A stretch of 64,000 nucleotides of DNA, from positions 1,178,001-1,242,000 of the forward strand of contig NZ_FOKV01000001.1 of assembly GCF_900112105.1 (NCBI RefSeq). The letters run 5' to 3'. A program made the translations under genes and the position numbers. Below the pieces are notes generated by a model. It saw nothing but the letters and a program-made list of their open reading frames with translations, was not told where the DNA came from and ran no database searches. Source of the DNA: Zunongwangia mangrovi (GTDB lineage: Bacteria; Bacteroidota; Bacteroidia; Flavobacteriales; Flavobacteriaceae). This document shows positions 33,451 to 41,989 of this stretch, in pieces; position 1 is the stretch's first letter, and each line of letters starts with the position of its first letter.

Positions 33451-34413
33451 ATGGATTTCAGAACAATTGTCCCGGTTAGAAATCAATCGCCAAAGATCGA
33501 TTATAATGCTAATATTGCATTATTTGGTTCCTGTTTTGTAGAAAATATAGGCGATAAACTTCAGTATTTTAAGTTTAATGCGCTGCAAAATCCCTTCGGA
33601 ATTATATTTCATCCTGTCGCTTTGCGCAATTTATTCCGAAGAATCGATGAAAATTACGTGTATTCAGAGCGTGATGTTTTTCAGCTAAATGATCTGTATT
33701 CCTGTTTCGATGTGCATTCGCAAATGAGTCATCCAGATCGATCTTTGATGATTAATCGGTTAAATAATTCGCTGGAAACCACTCGGTCTTTCTTACAGGA
33801 AAGTTCTCATGTAATTATCACCTTAGGAACTGCCTGGGGTTATGTTTTGAATCAGGATGAGCGTTTAGTAGCTAATTGCCATAAGGTCGCGCAATCTAAT
33901 TTTACCAAAAAGATTTTTTCTTCGGAAGAAATAAAAAAAAGTATAGCTGAAATCTCCAATATCATCTGGAAGCTGAATAAAAATAGTAAGATCATCTTTA
34001 CCATTTCGCCGGTGCGACATTTAAAAGACGGTTTTGTAGAAAATCAATTAAGTAAAGCAAACCTCATTAATGCTTTACACGACTATCGAAAAGAAATAAA
34101 GCTGAAATTCGATAAAAAAACAGCTTATTTTCCGAGTTACGAAATTGTGATGGACGAGCTACGAGATTATCGATTTTACGGAAAAGACATGATTCATCTT
34201 TCTGAAGTTGCTATAGATTATATCTGGGAGAAATTTAAAGATAGTTGGATCGATCCTGAAGTTTTTTCTGTGATGAAAGAAGTAAGTACGATCCAAAAAG
34301 GTTTAGATCATCGTCCTTTTAATGAAGATAGCCCGAAACACCGCGAATTTCTTGATAAACTAAGCCAGAGAATGGAAAAGGTACAGCATAAAAACCCATC
34401 AATTAAATTCTGA
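33451..34413 (+). CDS. GSCFA domain protein
   Basis: The 320-residue protein has the family motif near the N-terminus: ALFGSCFVENIGDKL with Ser27-Cys28, followed by NPFGIIFHP, a helical middle part and SYEIVMDELRDYRFYGKDMIHLSEVA. The GSCFA fold is SGNH-hydrolase-like, with the GS of the motif at the nucleophile place and DxxH (DMIH) at the end, so an esterase or acyltransferase role is possible but undemonstrated. I chose the ATG at 33451, because the one at 33418 falls in the alaS terminator and gives a non-conserved extension. No signal peptide. Confidence 0.88.
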   Translation: MDFRTIVPVRNQSPKIDYNANIALFGSCFVENIGDKLQYFKFNALQNPFGIIFHPVALRNLFRRIDENYVYSERDVFQLNDLYSCFDVHSQMSHPDRSLMINRLNNSLETTRSFLQESSHVIITLGTAWGYVLNQDERLVANCHKVAQSNFTKKIFSSEEIKKSIAEISNIIWKLNKNSKIIFTISPVRHLKDGFVENQLSKANLINALHDYRKEIKLKFDKKTAYFPSYEIVMDELRDYRFYGKDMIHLSEVAIDYIWEKFKDSWIDPEVFSVMKEVSTIQKGLDHRPFNEDSPKHREFLDKLSQRMEKVQHKNPSIKF

Positions 34414-34470
34414 ATTTATCATTTTAGAAGCTTGATTTGTCGCTTACTATTAAAAAAGTATAATATTTAT

Positions 34471-34500
34471 TTTGAATATTGTAAAATAATCGTAAATTCA
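34471..34500 (+). promoter_or_regulatory. Possible promoter of the candidate RNA
   Basis: TTTG (34471-34474), 18 bases, then TAAATTCA (34493-34500), which keeps TAnnTT of the -7 consensus but not its last two bases. Weak but correctly spaced. Confidence 0.3.
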
Positions 34501-34504
34501 CATT

Positions 34505-34646
34505 GTAAATTAATTCTAATTTATTGATTGAAGTATTCGCCTTAAGAATACAATGATTAATTAAACTTTCTTTTCTAAAATTTGTTTGGGGTAGATTTTA
34601 GAAATTTTAATCTTATGGACGGGTGGGGCCGTCCATAAGTTTTTTA
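34505..34646 (+). ncRNA. Candidate structured small RNA with intrinsic terminator
   Basis: Three hairpins follow one another: GTATTC/GAATAC (34533-34551), TCTAAAAT/ATTTTAGA (34574-34602) and the 11-bp perfect stem CTTATGGACGG/CCGTCCATAAG (34612-34639) with a GTGGGG loop, followed by TTTTTTAT. The last is a textbook terminator, yet it lies 200 bases after the nearest upstream gene and 180 before the next, and the region between has no coding potential. A short RNA of about 140 bases fits best. The alternative is a distant terminator for the GSCFA gene. I recognise no known RNA family. Confidence 0.45.
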
Positions 34647-34816
34647 TAACACTTTCCTATTTGTAAATCCTTATCTTTAGTTATTGAAATTGTCCAAATT
34701 GGATTAAAATTTTTATTGTCTAAAATGACGCATTGAGTTAATGCTTATGTCTCTATTTTTAGACCCGAAATTGTGTAGAAAAGACAATAATTATTAGAAT
34801 CTTTAATATCTAGAAA

Positions 34817-35431
34817 ATGAAAAAGTTCCTCTTAGGCGCTATAGTTGTTTTGCTAATTGTTTTTGGTTATCGATATTATGATAATCGCCAAACAGAACGT
34901 GAACAGTTAGAGCAGAATTCGCAACTTATCCAGGAGCAGATCAAAAATGTGGGGAAATTAGTGGTTACCGAAGGTAATTTTTCTCAGGTTTGGTCGTATA
35001 AAGATTCTAAAAAGTTTTATCTCGACGTTTTTTCAGCAAGAAAAAAAGCATTGATCGTGGTGAACGCGAAAGTGACCGTTAGTTATGATCTTAGTGAATT
35101 AGAAACCGAAATTGATGAAGAAAATAAACGCGTGATCATAAAGAGTATCCCAAAGGAAGAATTAAATATTTATCCAGATATTCAATACTATGATGTTACG
35201 CAGGATTATTTAAACCAGTTTGAAGCTTCAGATTATAATACCATCAAAAAGAAAGTTTCAGCTTCGATCAGGAAAAAAGTAGAAGGATCAACGATAAAGT
35301 CTAACGCTCAAAATCGCCTAATTAGCGAACTTTCTAAAATTTATATTCTAACCAATAGCATGGGCTGGACCTTAGAATATAATGACATGCCGGTAAATTC
35401 TCAGAAAGATTTTAGTGATATTAAGCTGTAA
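34817..35431 (+). CDS. DUF4230 domain protein
   Basis: The 204-residue protein has an N-terminal membrane anchor (KFLLGAIVVLLIVFGYRYY), a short helical linker and a DUF4230 domain (KNVGKLVVTEGNFSQVWSYKD, ALIVVNAKVTVSYDLSELETEID, KRVIIKSIPKEELNIYPDIQYYDV split by loops). The domain should face the periplasm. It is found in many bacteria, with no known function. It stands alone, followed by a nested hairpin. Confidence 0.88.
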   Translation: MKKFLLGAIVVLLIVFGYRYYDNRQTEREQLEQNSQLIQEQIKNVGKLVVTEGNFSQVWSYKDSKKFYLDVFSARKKALIVVNAKVTVSYDLSELETEIDEENKRVIIKSIPKEELNIYPDIQYYDVTQDYLNQFEASDYNTIKKKVSASIRKKVEGSTIKSNAQNRLISELSKIYILTNSMGWTLEYNDMPVNSQKDFSDIKL

Positions 35432-35489
35432 TTCTCACCGAGGATCATTTTTGATAATTTTGAAATGTTCCTTTCAAAATAGTGAGAAT
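35431..35489. terminator. Nested hairpin between convergent genes
   Basis: An outer 8-bp pair (ATTCTCAC 35431-35438 with 35482-35489) encloses a perfect 9-bp hairpin (ATTTTGAAA 35457-35465 with TTTCAAAAT). It lies between the DUF4230 and hydroxylase stops and probably serves both; a T-run is missing. Confidence 0.5.
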
Positions 35490-35503
35490 ACTGCTTAGAT
35501 CTT

Positions 35504-37264
35504 TTATTTTTCGCTAACCAGTTTTGTTTCTGCCATCGAAATTCCGTCTTCGATTAGATGTGCGATATTCGATCTTTTTTGCTGAAGTTTTTTTAAATAA
35601 TCTTTGCTGATTTTGGCCAATTTCGGGTCGTGCTCTAAAGCCAGTTCATAAATCTCAGTAGTTAATAACCAATCTTCCTGATGATCTTTTTTCAGAATAT
35701 CAGAAACTGCCTGAAGGCTGTATTTTGTGTTTTTTCCTTCCCTAAAATTGCGAACCGCTTCATATAGATCTTCCAATTCTGTTCGTTTTGCAGTTTTGTG
35801 AGATTTTATAGTGGTGGAGCTTGTTTTATGGGTAATTAAATCGAACGAATGATGATCTGCCGGTCCGGCAAATGCCGAAACTATTTCTTTACCAACAGCC
35901 ATATCATATTGTCCCCATTCGGGTTTAAATAAAACCTGGTCAAAATATTTAACGCTACAGTTCTTAAAACTTATAAGTGTAATTTTTCCCTGAAGATTTC
36001 GCGTTCCGGTAATAATTTCTCCGTTTACTGTAATGCCACCTTCAAACTCTAAGCTAACATTTTCGGCTTCGTAAATATTGTAGGCTTTTAAGTCACGCGG
36101 ACTCATATCTTCGATCGCTAAATTGATACCTTTTAATTTTCCGATGGGAGATCCAAAACCTTCGGCATGCGATTTTGTACCATGACCAACCAGTTCTTTC
36201 TCCCGGTAAGCCAATGCTGTTTTTCCTTTTGTTTGAATGTAAATAGGTTTTCCTTCAAACTCGATTACATTTTCAAAATTCCCAGAAACCTGTAAACCGG
36301 TACTAAATTCGATCGTACCTAAGCCTTTGGAATCAATTAGCTTTTTGATTCCGCTTAAACCGCCTTTACGCAATGCCATTTTATTAGCGAATTCCTCTAA
36401 AACCAAACTTAAATGTGCAAAATCTGGTGTTACGTAAAGCTGAGGTTGCGGTTTGGTAATATCGAATTCCTGGTGCATAGCTTCAATCGAGTAAGGTATC
36501 TTTTTTACCTTATCGGTTAAGCAGGATTTACTCTCTCCAATCGAGGATAACAAACCGGCACCATATATCTTGGGATCTTCAGGAGTACCAATTAAACCAT
36601 ATTCTACCGTCCACCAATGTAGATTTCTAATTAAAGACATCTCACTTGGGGTTACTTCTTTTTGCTGAAGATCTTCAACAAGTTTTTCAATTTTTGTGAT
36701 TTCTTCAGGCGGAGTACCTTCAGCTTCTTTTAAAATAGAAAGTTTTCTAATGGCTTCATACACTTCATAATCATGAGAACTGGATATCGCTTTACAGCCA
36801 ATTTCTCCAAATCGTCGCAGATATTCAGCATATTCAGGATTTGCAATTATTGGGGCATGGCCGGCACCTTCGTGAATAATATCTGGAGCAGGAGTGTATT
36901 CAATATTTTCTAGCTGCCTAATATCGCTTGCGATCACTAAAACATTATAGGCCTGAAATTCCATAAAAGCAGCCGGGGGAATAAAACCATCTACCGCAAC
37001 AGCCGCCCAGCCAATAGCTTTTAAAATGCGGTTCATGCCATACATATTCGGGATATGATCTATAGAAATTCCGGTTTGTTTGAGGCCGTCTAGATAAGAT
37101 CTATGCGCAACTTTGCTTAAATATTCAACATTTTTACGCATCACATAGCGCCATACCGCCTGATTGATAGGCGTATAATCTTCGTAGTTTTGTGGTTTGA
37201 TATACTGCTGAAGATGTGCCGGTAAGCGATTTAATATTTCGTTAGACTCAATTGAATTAAGCAT
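35504..37264 (-). CDS. Biopterin-type aromatic amino acid hydroxylase with long C-terminal extension
   Basis: Residues ~60-300 form the iron- and pterin-dependent hydroxylase core, with the metal ligands His131 and His136 (PDIIHEGAGHAP) and Glu221 (WWTVEYGLIG), plus GAGLLSSIGES. The likely reaction is phenylalanine to tyrosine with tetrahydropterin and oxygen, though tryptophan cannot be excluded. At 586 residues it is twice the usual bacterial length: residues ~310-586 form an extra domain (beta-rich, TIEFSTGLQVSGNFENVIEF, YDMAVGKEIVSAFAGPADHHSFD) ending in a helical part. There is no N-terminal ACT domain. I know this long form from other Bacteroidota but not the function of the extension. 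Single gene, cytoplasmic. Confidence 0.92.
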   Translation of the reverse strand: MLNSIESNEILNRLPAHLQQYIKPQNYEDYTPINQAVWRYVMRKNVEYLSKVAHRSYLDGLKQTGISIDHIPNMYGMNRILKAIGWAAVAVDGFIPPAAFMEFQAYNVLVIASDIRQLENIEYTPAPDIIHEGAGHAPIIANPEYAEYLRRFGEIGCKAISSSHDYEVYEAIRKLSILKEAEGTPPEEITKIEKLVEDLQQKEVTPSEMSLIRNLHWWTVEYGLIGTPEDPKIYGAGLLSSIGESKSCLTDKVKKIPYSIEAMHQEFDITKPQPQLYVTPDFAHLSLVLEEFANKMALRKGGLSGIKKLIDSKGLGTIEFSTGLQVSGNFENVIEFEGKPIYIQTKGKTALAYREKELVGHGTKSHAEGFGSPIGKLKGINLAIEDMSPRDLKAYNIYEAENVSLEFEGGITVNGEIITGTRNLQGKITLISFKNCSVKYFDQVLFKPEWGQYDMAVGKEIVSAFAGPADHHSFDLITHKTSSTTIKSHKTAKRTELEDLYEAVRNFREGKNTKYSLQAVSDILKKDHQEDWLLTTEIYELALEHDPKLAKISKDYLKKLQQKRSNIAHLIEDGISMAETKLVSEK

Positions 37265-37334
37265 AAATTTATCCCATTTTAAGGTAATAAATATACGAAA
37301 TTTATAAAAAAATAATTCAGATGTAGAAAATATG

Positions 37335-37365
37335 CTAATAAAAAAGCCTCTCGATTGAGAGGCTT
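37335..37365 (-). terminator. Terminator of the DUF4136 gene
   Basis: AAGCCTCTC (37344-37352) pairs perfectly with GAGAGGCTT (37357-37365), and the minus-strand transcript continues with TTTTTTATT. It separates the DUF4136 gene from the hydroxylase gene downstream. Confidence 0.88.
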
Positions 37366-37405
37366 AATGTAATATGGATTCAGGATTATTAAAGATTCAT
37401 TAATC

Positions 37406-37945
37406 TTATTTTTCAGTTCCTGGAGGGTATTTTTCTAGAATTTTAGAAACGATTTCGTCGATTCTTTCCTGTTTTTTATCAACTTTTTCAGCAAGGGCAG
37501 CAGTTCCCATTCCCTGCCATACTAATTCTTTTGTTTTTGCGTCGATTAGATCAATATATAAAGTACCGTCGCTAGTTCTATTTACTGTGTTGAAACCTGT
37601 ATTCCAATACCAAGGAGACCAGCCCCAGCCATAACCCCAACCCGGATTATTTTGGTAGATATTAATGTTCTCGTGGGTTTTGGTAAAAATACTCACTAAA
37701 AGATCTGGACTTTGTGATTTTTCAAATCCTTTTTGAGACATCGTTCCCTCAATCGCACGCATAATCCGTTTTTTATCAAGGTCTGAAATTTCAGCTTTAT
37801 CAATTCCTGGTTTAAAGAATGCAAAAGAGCCGTACGAATTAAAGTTTGCTTCGCGATCGTAGTCTGAAGCTACTCTTACGGTACTGCACGAAGTCACAAA
37901 AATTGCCAGCAATAGCAACACAGGAGTAAATTTTAGAACTTTCAT
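37406..37945 (-). CDS. DUF4136 domain lipoprotein
   Basis: The 179-residue protein has a lipoprotein signal with the lipobox around Cys20 (FVTSCS) and a DUF4136 domain (STVRVASDYDREANFNSYGSFAF, MRAIEGTMSQKGFEKSQSPDLLVSI, LYIDLIDAKTKELVWQGMGTA split into its strands). A Trp/Tyr/Gly-rich loop (NPGWGYGWGWSPWYW) sits in the middle. It is likely anchored in the outer membrane, facing the periplasm. Function unknown; such proteins are often stress related. Own terminator downstream. Confidence 0.92.
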   Translation of the reverse strand: MKVLKFTPVLLLLAIFVTSCSTVRVASDYDREANFNSYGSFAFFKPGIDKAEISDLDKKRIMRAIEGTMSQKGFEKSQSPDLLVSIFTKTHENINIYQNNPGWGYGWGWSPWYWNTGFNTVNRTSDGTLYIDLIDAKTKELVWQGMGTAALAEKVDKKQERIDEIVSKILEKYPPGTEK

Positions 37946-38092
37946 AGGTGTTATATTTTTTATTTATAAAATGCTAAACAAGCATTCTAATCGCTTGTTA
38001 GACTGTTTAATAATCTCAAATATCATGCCGAATTAAACGAATTCACCTACGCTGTTTCTATGGTTCTACCGAATAATTAACTATTTTATTCA

Positions 38093-38260
38093 TTATTGAG
38101 AATTGGTCTTTTTATCATAGCCATAAGGGCAATGCCGGCAACCACTCTCACAGCAATAGCCGCGCTTTAGATGATATTGCTCGGTAAAACAACGATAACC
38201 CTCTGGTGTTAAATAATAATCGCCTTCTTCTAGCGGTATTCTTTTTCGTGAAAAACTCAT
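38093..38260 (-). CDS. Small DUF5522 Cys-rich protein
   Basis: The 55-residue protein contains the family pattern DYYLTPEGYRCFTEQYHLKRGYCCESGCRHCPYGY, here broken into DYYLTPEGYRCF, HLKRGYCC and GCRHCPYGY, with five or six cysteines likely to bind a metal. I chose the Met at 38260 (MSFSRKRIPLEEGDYY); the longer frame to 38314 runs into the start region of the divergent gene. Function unknown, cytoplasmic. Confidence 0.82.
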   Translation of the reverse strand: MSFSRKRIPLEEGDYYLTPEGYRCFTEQYHLKRGYCCESGCRHCPYGYDKKTNSQ

Positions 38261-38293
38261 AAAAACAAAATTACAATTCTTATATTGAAGATT

Positions 38294-38620
38294 ATGATTT
38301 TGGTGAATAAACATATTTTAGGCAAGAATTTTATTGCCGTTACCATCTGGCCTGTAATTTTTGTGAAAGATGCAGATTATATGCAGGATGAGATGTTGCT
38401 GAATCATGAAAAAATTCACCTGCGTCAGCAATTAGAGCTTTTGGTGGTTTTCTTCTATATTTTTTATGCTGCGGAATTTATCTTTAGATGGATAAAATAT
38501 AAAAACGCAATGACCGCTTATCGAAATATCAGTTTTGAGGTTGAAGCATACGCGCACGAAAAAGATGAAGACTACTTAAGGTCGAGAAAAGCTTTTTCTT
38601 TCCTAAAATATTATCGCTAA
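38294..38620 (+). CDS. Small HExxH protein, putative membrane-associated gluzincin
   Basis: The 108-residue protein has HEKIH (His38, Glu39, His42) and, 42 residues later, Glu84 in the motif SFEVEAYAHE, a layout like the M48/M56-type zinc site in miniature. A hydrophobic helix (LLVVFFYIFYAAEFIF) lies between the two parts. I recognise it as a conserved flavobacterial hypothetical without a known role. The first ATG (38294) is preferred over a TTG at 38285. Its start region is divergent from and very close to the DUF5522 gene, so they share a 33-base promoter space. Confidence 0.7.
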   Translation: MILVNKHILGKNFIAVTIWPVIFVKDADYMQDEMLLNHEKIHLRQQLELLVVFFYIFYAAEFIFRWIKYKNAMTAYRNISFEVEAYAHEKDEDYLRSRKAFSFLKYYR

Positions 38621-38624
38621 ATTC

Positions 38625-38655
38625 TTTGCAGCGATTTTAGCCTTTCTCATCTTTG
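38625..38655 (+). promoter_or_regulatory. Promoter of the PLP deaminase gene
   Basis: TTTG (38625-38628), 19 bases, then CATCTTTG (38648-38655), one base from TAnnTTTG. The -7 box ends only 4 bases before the ATG, so the mRNA may be leaderless or nearly so. Confidence 0.5.
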
Positions 38656-38659
38656 CATT

Positions 38660-39619
38660 ATGAATGCTGCGGAAAACATCGAGTCGATATTCGATAAAAA
38701 TGAACCTGTTTTTTCTAGGAACGATTTTATAAAAAAGTTTGAAGAGAAGAATATTGAAGTCTGGTTAAAACGGGAAGATTTGCTGCATCCTGAAGTTTCC
38801 GGGAATAAATTCAGAAAACTTAAATACAATGTTCTGGAAGCAAAAAAGCTTCAAAAGCAACGAATTTTGACCTTTGGTGGGGCATTTTCTAATCATATTG
38901 CCGCCACAGCTGCGGCCGGAAAGTTGTATGACATTCCTACAATCGGAGTGATTAGGGGAGAAGAACTCGTAAATGATCTTCAGCAAACACTAAAGTCGAA
39001 TCCTACTTTGAAATTTGCTTCATCATGCGGAATGGATTTTCATTTTGTGTCGCGAGAAGATTTCCGAAGAAAAAATGATCCCGATTTTATCGAATCTCTG
39101 TATGCTGCATTTGGAGATTTTTATTTGGTGCCAGAAGGTGGAACTAACGTGTTTGCTATAAAAGGTTGTGAAGAGATGTTGAGCGAAAAAGATAAGAATT
39201 TTGATCTTATTTGTGTAGCAGCGGGTACTGGCGGCACAGCTTCAGGATTAATAAATGCTTCAGAAGAAAATCAAAAGGTTTTGGCATTTTCAGCATTAAA
39301 AGGTGATTTTCTAAAAGACGAAATTGGTCGTTTCAGCAATAAAAAAAACTGGACACTCGTTAGCGATGAGCATTTTGGTGGTTATGCTAAAATAAATGAA
39401 GAGTTGGTAAGTTTTATAAATGAGTTTAAAATCGAATTTGGGATTCAGCTTGATCCTGTTTACACCGGCAAAATGATGTTTGGAGTTTTCGAGATGATCA
39501 AAAAAAATCAAGTTCCTGAAAATTCCCGTATTTTAGCGATCCATACGGGCGGTTTGCAAGGAATTGCGGGGATGAATCGCCGATTGGAGAAAAAGAAAAT
39601 GAGTTTAATAATTGAATAA
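38660..39619 (+). CDS. PLP-dependent ACC deaminase / D-cysteine desulfhydrase family protein
   Basis: The 319-residue protein is a fold-type II PLP enzyme: WLKREDLLHPEVSGNKFRKL holds the PLP lysine, TFGGAFSNHIAATAAAG the substrate loop, and AAGTGGTASGLI the phosphate loop. The family includes 1-aminocyclopropane-1-carboxylate deaminases and D-cysteine desulfhydrases; in marine flavobacteria the latter kind of activity seems more likely, but the sequence does not decide it. Its end overlaps the region before the glucosaminidase gene by none after correcting that start, so the two are closely linked (1 base apart). Confidence 0.88.
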   Translation: MNAAENIESIFDKNEPVFSRNDFIKKFEEKNIEVWLKREDLLHPEVSGNKFRKLKYNVLEAKKLQKQRILTFGGAFSNHIAATAAAGKLYDIPTIGVIRGEELVNDLQQTLKSNPTLKFASSCGMDFHFVSREDFRRKNDPDFIESLYAAFGDFYLVPEGGTNVFAIKGCEEMLSEKDKNFDLICVAAGTGGTASGLINASEENQKVLAFSALKGDFLKDEIGRFSNKKNWTLVSDEHFGGYAKINEELVSFINEFKIEFGIQLDPVYTGKMMFGVFEMIKKNQVPENSRILAIHTGGLQGIAGMNRRLEKKKMSLIIE

Positions 39620-39620
39620 T

Positions 39621-40454
39621 ATGAGGTTAAAACCTTATCTGCTTTTGATGGTTTTTGCACTTTTTATGGCTTCATGCGGAAGTAAAAAAAAGGTGACTAC
39701 ACGTAAAAACCGAAAGGATAGAAATGAAGCGGTAATTAATAACCGCAATCAGGGAAATAGAAATACAGAAACTCCGGCTGAAGTGGTTGATTCTGAAACG
39801 ATGCCGGTAAGAACCTACGATTTTACCGTAGAAAATTATATTGCAGATTATGCGCCTATTGCGCAACAGGAAATGCGATTGTATAAAGTTCCGGCCAGTA
39901 TTACTTTGGCGCAGGGAATTTTAGAATCTGGTTCTGGAAAAGGAAGATTAGCGCAGCAGGCTAATAATCATTTTGGGATTAAATGTCACGATTGGAAAGG
40001 CGCTAAGATCTATCATGACGACGATCGTAACCAGGAATGTTTTAGAAAATATAAACATCCAAAATATTCTTTTAGAGATCACTCTTTATTTTTAGCTGAA
40101 CGTCGCCGCTATGCCGAACTTTTCGATTTAGATGAAGATGATTATAAAGGCTGGGCAAGAGGATTACGCCAGGCGGGTTATGCTACAGATCGCCGATATC
40201 CACAAAAATTGATCGATCTTATAGAACGTTACGAATTATACCGCTATGACGCCGATGTTTTAGAGCGTCCTTCACCAAGTTATACGACCACTTTTGAAGC
40301 TAAAGGAGATAGTTATATCGTGAAAAAAGGAGATACGTTATATTCAATTTCCAAACGCTACAACACCACGGTTGAAGAGATTAAGCGCTTGAATAATTTA
40401 AGCGGAACCAATATTGATATTGGCCAAACCTTATTAGTAAAAGAAAGAAGATAA
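39621..40454 (+). CDS. Lipoprotein glucosaminidase with LysM domain
   Basis: The 277-residue protein has a lipobox at Cys19 (FMASCGS), a basic linker, a GH73-like glucosaminidase domain (ENYIADYAPIAQQEMRLYKVPASITLAQGILESGSGKGRLA broken across its helices, with Glu in QGILESG as the probable acid, then NNHFGIKC and YSFRDHSLFL) and a C-terminal LysM (YIVKKGDTLYSISKRYNTTVEEIKRLN split). It cuts the glycan strands of peptidoglycan and is held at the outer membrane. I use the ATG at 39621 rather than the TTG at 39612, since it gives the proper signal peptide. hemL follows after 12 bases. Confidence 0.92.
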   Translation: MRLKPYLLLMVFALFMASCGSKKKVTTRKNRKDRNEAVINNRNQGNRNTETPAEVVDSETMPVRTYDFTVENYIADYAPIAQQEMRLYKVPASITLAQGILESGSGKGRLAQQANNHFGIKCHDWKGAKIYHDDDRNQECFRKYKHPKYSFRDHSLFLAERRRYAELFDLDEDDYKGWARGLRQAGYATDRRYPQKLIDLIERYELYRYDADVLERPSPSYTTTFEAKGDSYIVKKGDTLYSISKRYNTTVEEIKRLNNLSGTNIDIGQTLLVKERR

Positions 40455-40466
40455 AAATTGCAAAAT

Positions 40467-41759
40467 ATGATTTATCAAAGAAGTAGTGCCTTATTTGCTG
40501 AAGCGAAAAAAGTAATTCCAGGTGGAGTAAACTCACCGGTTAGAGCTTTTAAAGCCGTAGGAGGAGATCCTATTTTTATAGAAAAAGCAGAGGGCGCTTA
40601 TATTTATGATGAAGACGGAAATAAACTGATCGATTATATTAATTCCTGGGGACCAATGATCCTTGGCCATGCGCATAAACCTGTGGTAGATGCCGTGATC
40701 GAAAGAGCCAAAAAAGGAACCTCTTTTGGAACGCCAACAGAAATTGAAACCAAAATCGCCGAATTAGCGGTGAAAATGGTGCCAAATATCGATAAGATCA
40801 GGATGGTAAATTCGGGTACCGAGGCTTGTATGAGTGCGGTAAGATTAGCCAGAGGATTTACCGGTAAAGAAAGGATCATCAAATTTGCCGGTTGTTACCA
40901 TGGGCATAGCGATTCGTTTTTAATTCAGGCGGGTAGTGGAGCGATGACTTTTGGAACGCCAAACAGTCCGGGAGTTACCCAGGGAACTGCAAAAGATACC
41001 TTGCTTGCAGCTTACAATGATTTAGATGGTGTAAAGCAGATCGTAGATCAAAATAAAGATGAAATTGCCTGTATTATCGTAGAGCCTGTGCCAGGAAATA
41101 TGGGGTGTATTCCACCTGCTGAAGGTTTTTTGGAAGGTTTAAGGGAACTATGTAATGAAACCGGAATTTTACTGATCTTCGATGAGGTGATGAGTGGTTT
41201 TAGATTAGCTGCCGGAGGTGTTCAGGAACGATTGGGAATCAATGCCGATATTGTATGTTTTGGGAAAGTAATTGGTGGAGGTTTACCTGTTGGAGCTTTT
41301 GCTGCCCGAAACGAAATTATGGATTATCTGGCACCCGTTGGGCCGGTTTATCAGGCAGGAACTTTAAGTGGGAATCCGTTGGCGATGGCAGCCGGATTAG
41401 CAATGTTAACCGAGTTGTCTGAGCATCCTGAAATTTTTAAAAGTATCGATAAAAAAACCGAATATCTTCATGAAGGAATGAAGAAGGTATTGAAAGCAAA
41501 CGGCGTAAAGCATACAATAAATCGTGTGGGCTCAATGATTTCGGTGCATTTTTCTGAAGATGCGGTAAGCGATTTTGCTTCTTCTGCGGAAGCGGCTAAA
41601 AACGGGAAATTTAATAAGTTTTTCCACGGAATGCTGGAAAACGGAATTTATATTGCACCAAGTGCTTTTGAAACCTGGTTTATAAGTGATGCGTTGAGTT
41701 ATGAAGATCTTGATAAAACGATCGCAGCGGTTGAAAAAGTGACCAAAGATTTCGATTAA
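40467..41759 (+). CDS. hemL: Glutamate-1-semialdehyde 2,1-aminomutase
   Basis: The 430-residue PLP enzyme has [23 protein letters not shown] at the N-terminus (in pieces [10 protein letters not shown] and [11 protein letters not shown]), [39 protein letters not shown] and the PLP lysine Lys267 in [12 protein letters not shown]. It makes 5-aminolevulinate in the C5 pathway of haem synthesis. The ATG at 40467 is chosen over a TTG at 40458. It forms an operon-like run with the glucosaminidase gene and is followed by a terminator. Confidence 0.97.
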   Translation: MIYQRSSALFAEAKKVIPGGVNSPVRAFKAVGGDPIFIEKAEGAYIYDEDGNKLIDYINSWGPMILGHAHKPVVDAVIERAKKGTSFGTPTEIETKIAELAVKMVPNIDKIRMVNSGTEACMSAVRLARGFTGKERIIKFAGCYHGHSDSFLIQAGSGAMTFGTPNSPGVTQGTAKDTLLAAYNDLDGVKQIVDQNKDEIACIIVEPVPGNMGCIPPAEGFLEGLRELCNETGILLIFDEVMSGFRLAAGGVQERLGINADIVCFGKVIGGGLPVGAFAARNEIMDYLAPVGPVYQAGTLSGNPLAMAAGLAMLTELSEHPEIFKSIDKKTEYLHEGMKKVLKANGVKHTINRVGSMISVHFSEDAVSDFASSAEAAKNGKFNKFFHGMLENGIYIAPSAFETWFISDALSYEDLDKTIAAVEKVTKDFD

Positions 41760-41779
41760 TATCGATTTTATATAAAACC

Positions 41780-41816
41780 AACCGGCGTTTTGAGTTTCAG
41801 AATGCCGGTTTTTTTG
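41780..41816 (+). terminator. Terminator of hemL
   Basis: AACCGGC (41780-41786) pairs with GCCGGTT (41804-41810), followed by TTTTTG. The interior can pair further (CGTTTTGA/CAGAATG). Confidence 0.85.
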
Positions 41817-41862
41817 TTTTGAGGATTAAGTTAATGAGACTTCTCGACATTTTTAAACAGCT

Positions 41863-41893
41863 AACCTCACAGGTTTTCAAAACCTGTGAGGTT
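41863..41893. repeat. 31-bp perfect palindrome, copy 1
   Basis: Arms AACCTCACAGGTTTT and its complement are separated by a single C. A second copy with G in the centre is at 57681. It could form a very stable hairpin. The context is the gap after hemL. Confidence 0.9.
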
Positions 41894-41897
41894 TATT

Positions 41898-41932
41898 TAT
41901 TGGCACCGCCAAAGGGTATAGGTGCTTTACTT
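41898..41932 (+). repeat. REP-like element, left-end fragment E
   Basis: TATTGGCACCGCCAAAGGG, TATA, then GGTGCTTTACTT: only the left end of the element with a short right end, both hairpin cores missing. It lies 4 bases after the palindrome. Confidence 0.7.
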
Positions 41933-41989
41933 GCGATAGATAATTATCAAGATTGTACAATTTAAGAGCATATTTTTAAAAAAGATGAA

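Larger units (their letters stand above)
34414..34816. other. 403-base intergenic region with a candidate small RNA
   Basis: No ORF of note. It contains a possible promoter (34471-34500), three successive hairpins (34533-34639) ending in a T-run, and then about 170 AT-rich bases that probably hold the promoter of the DUF4230 gene. Confidence 0.6.
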
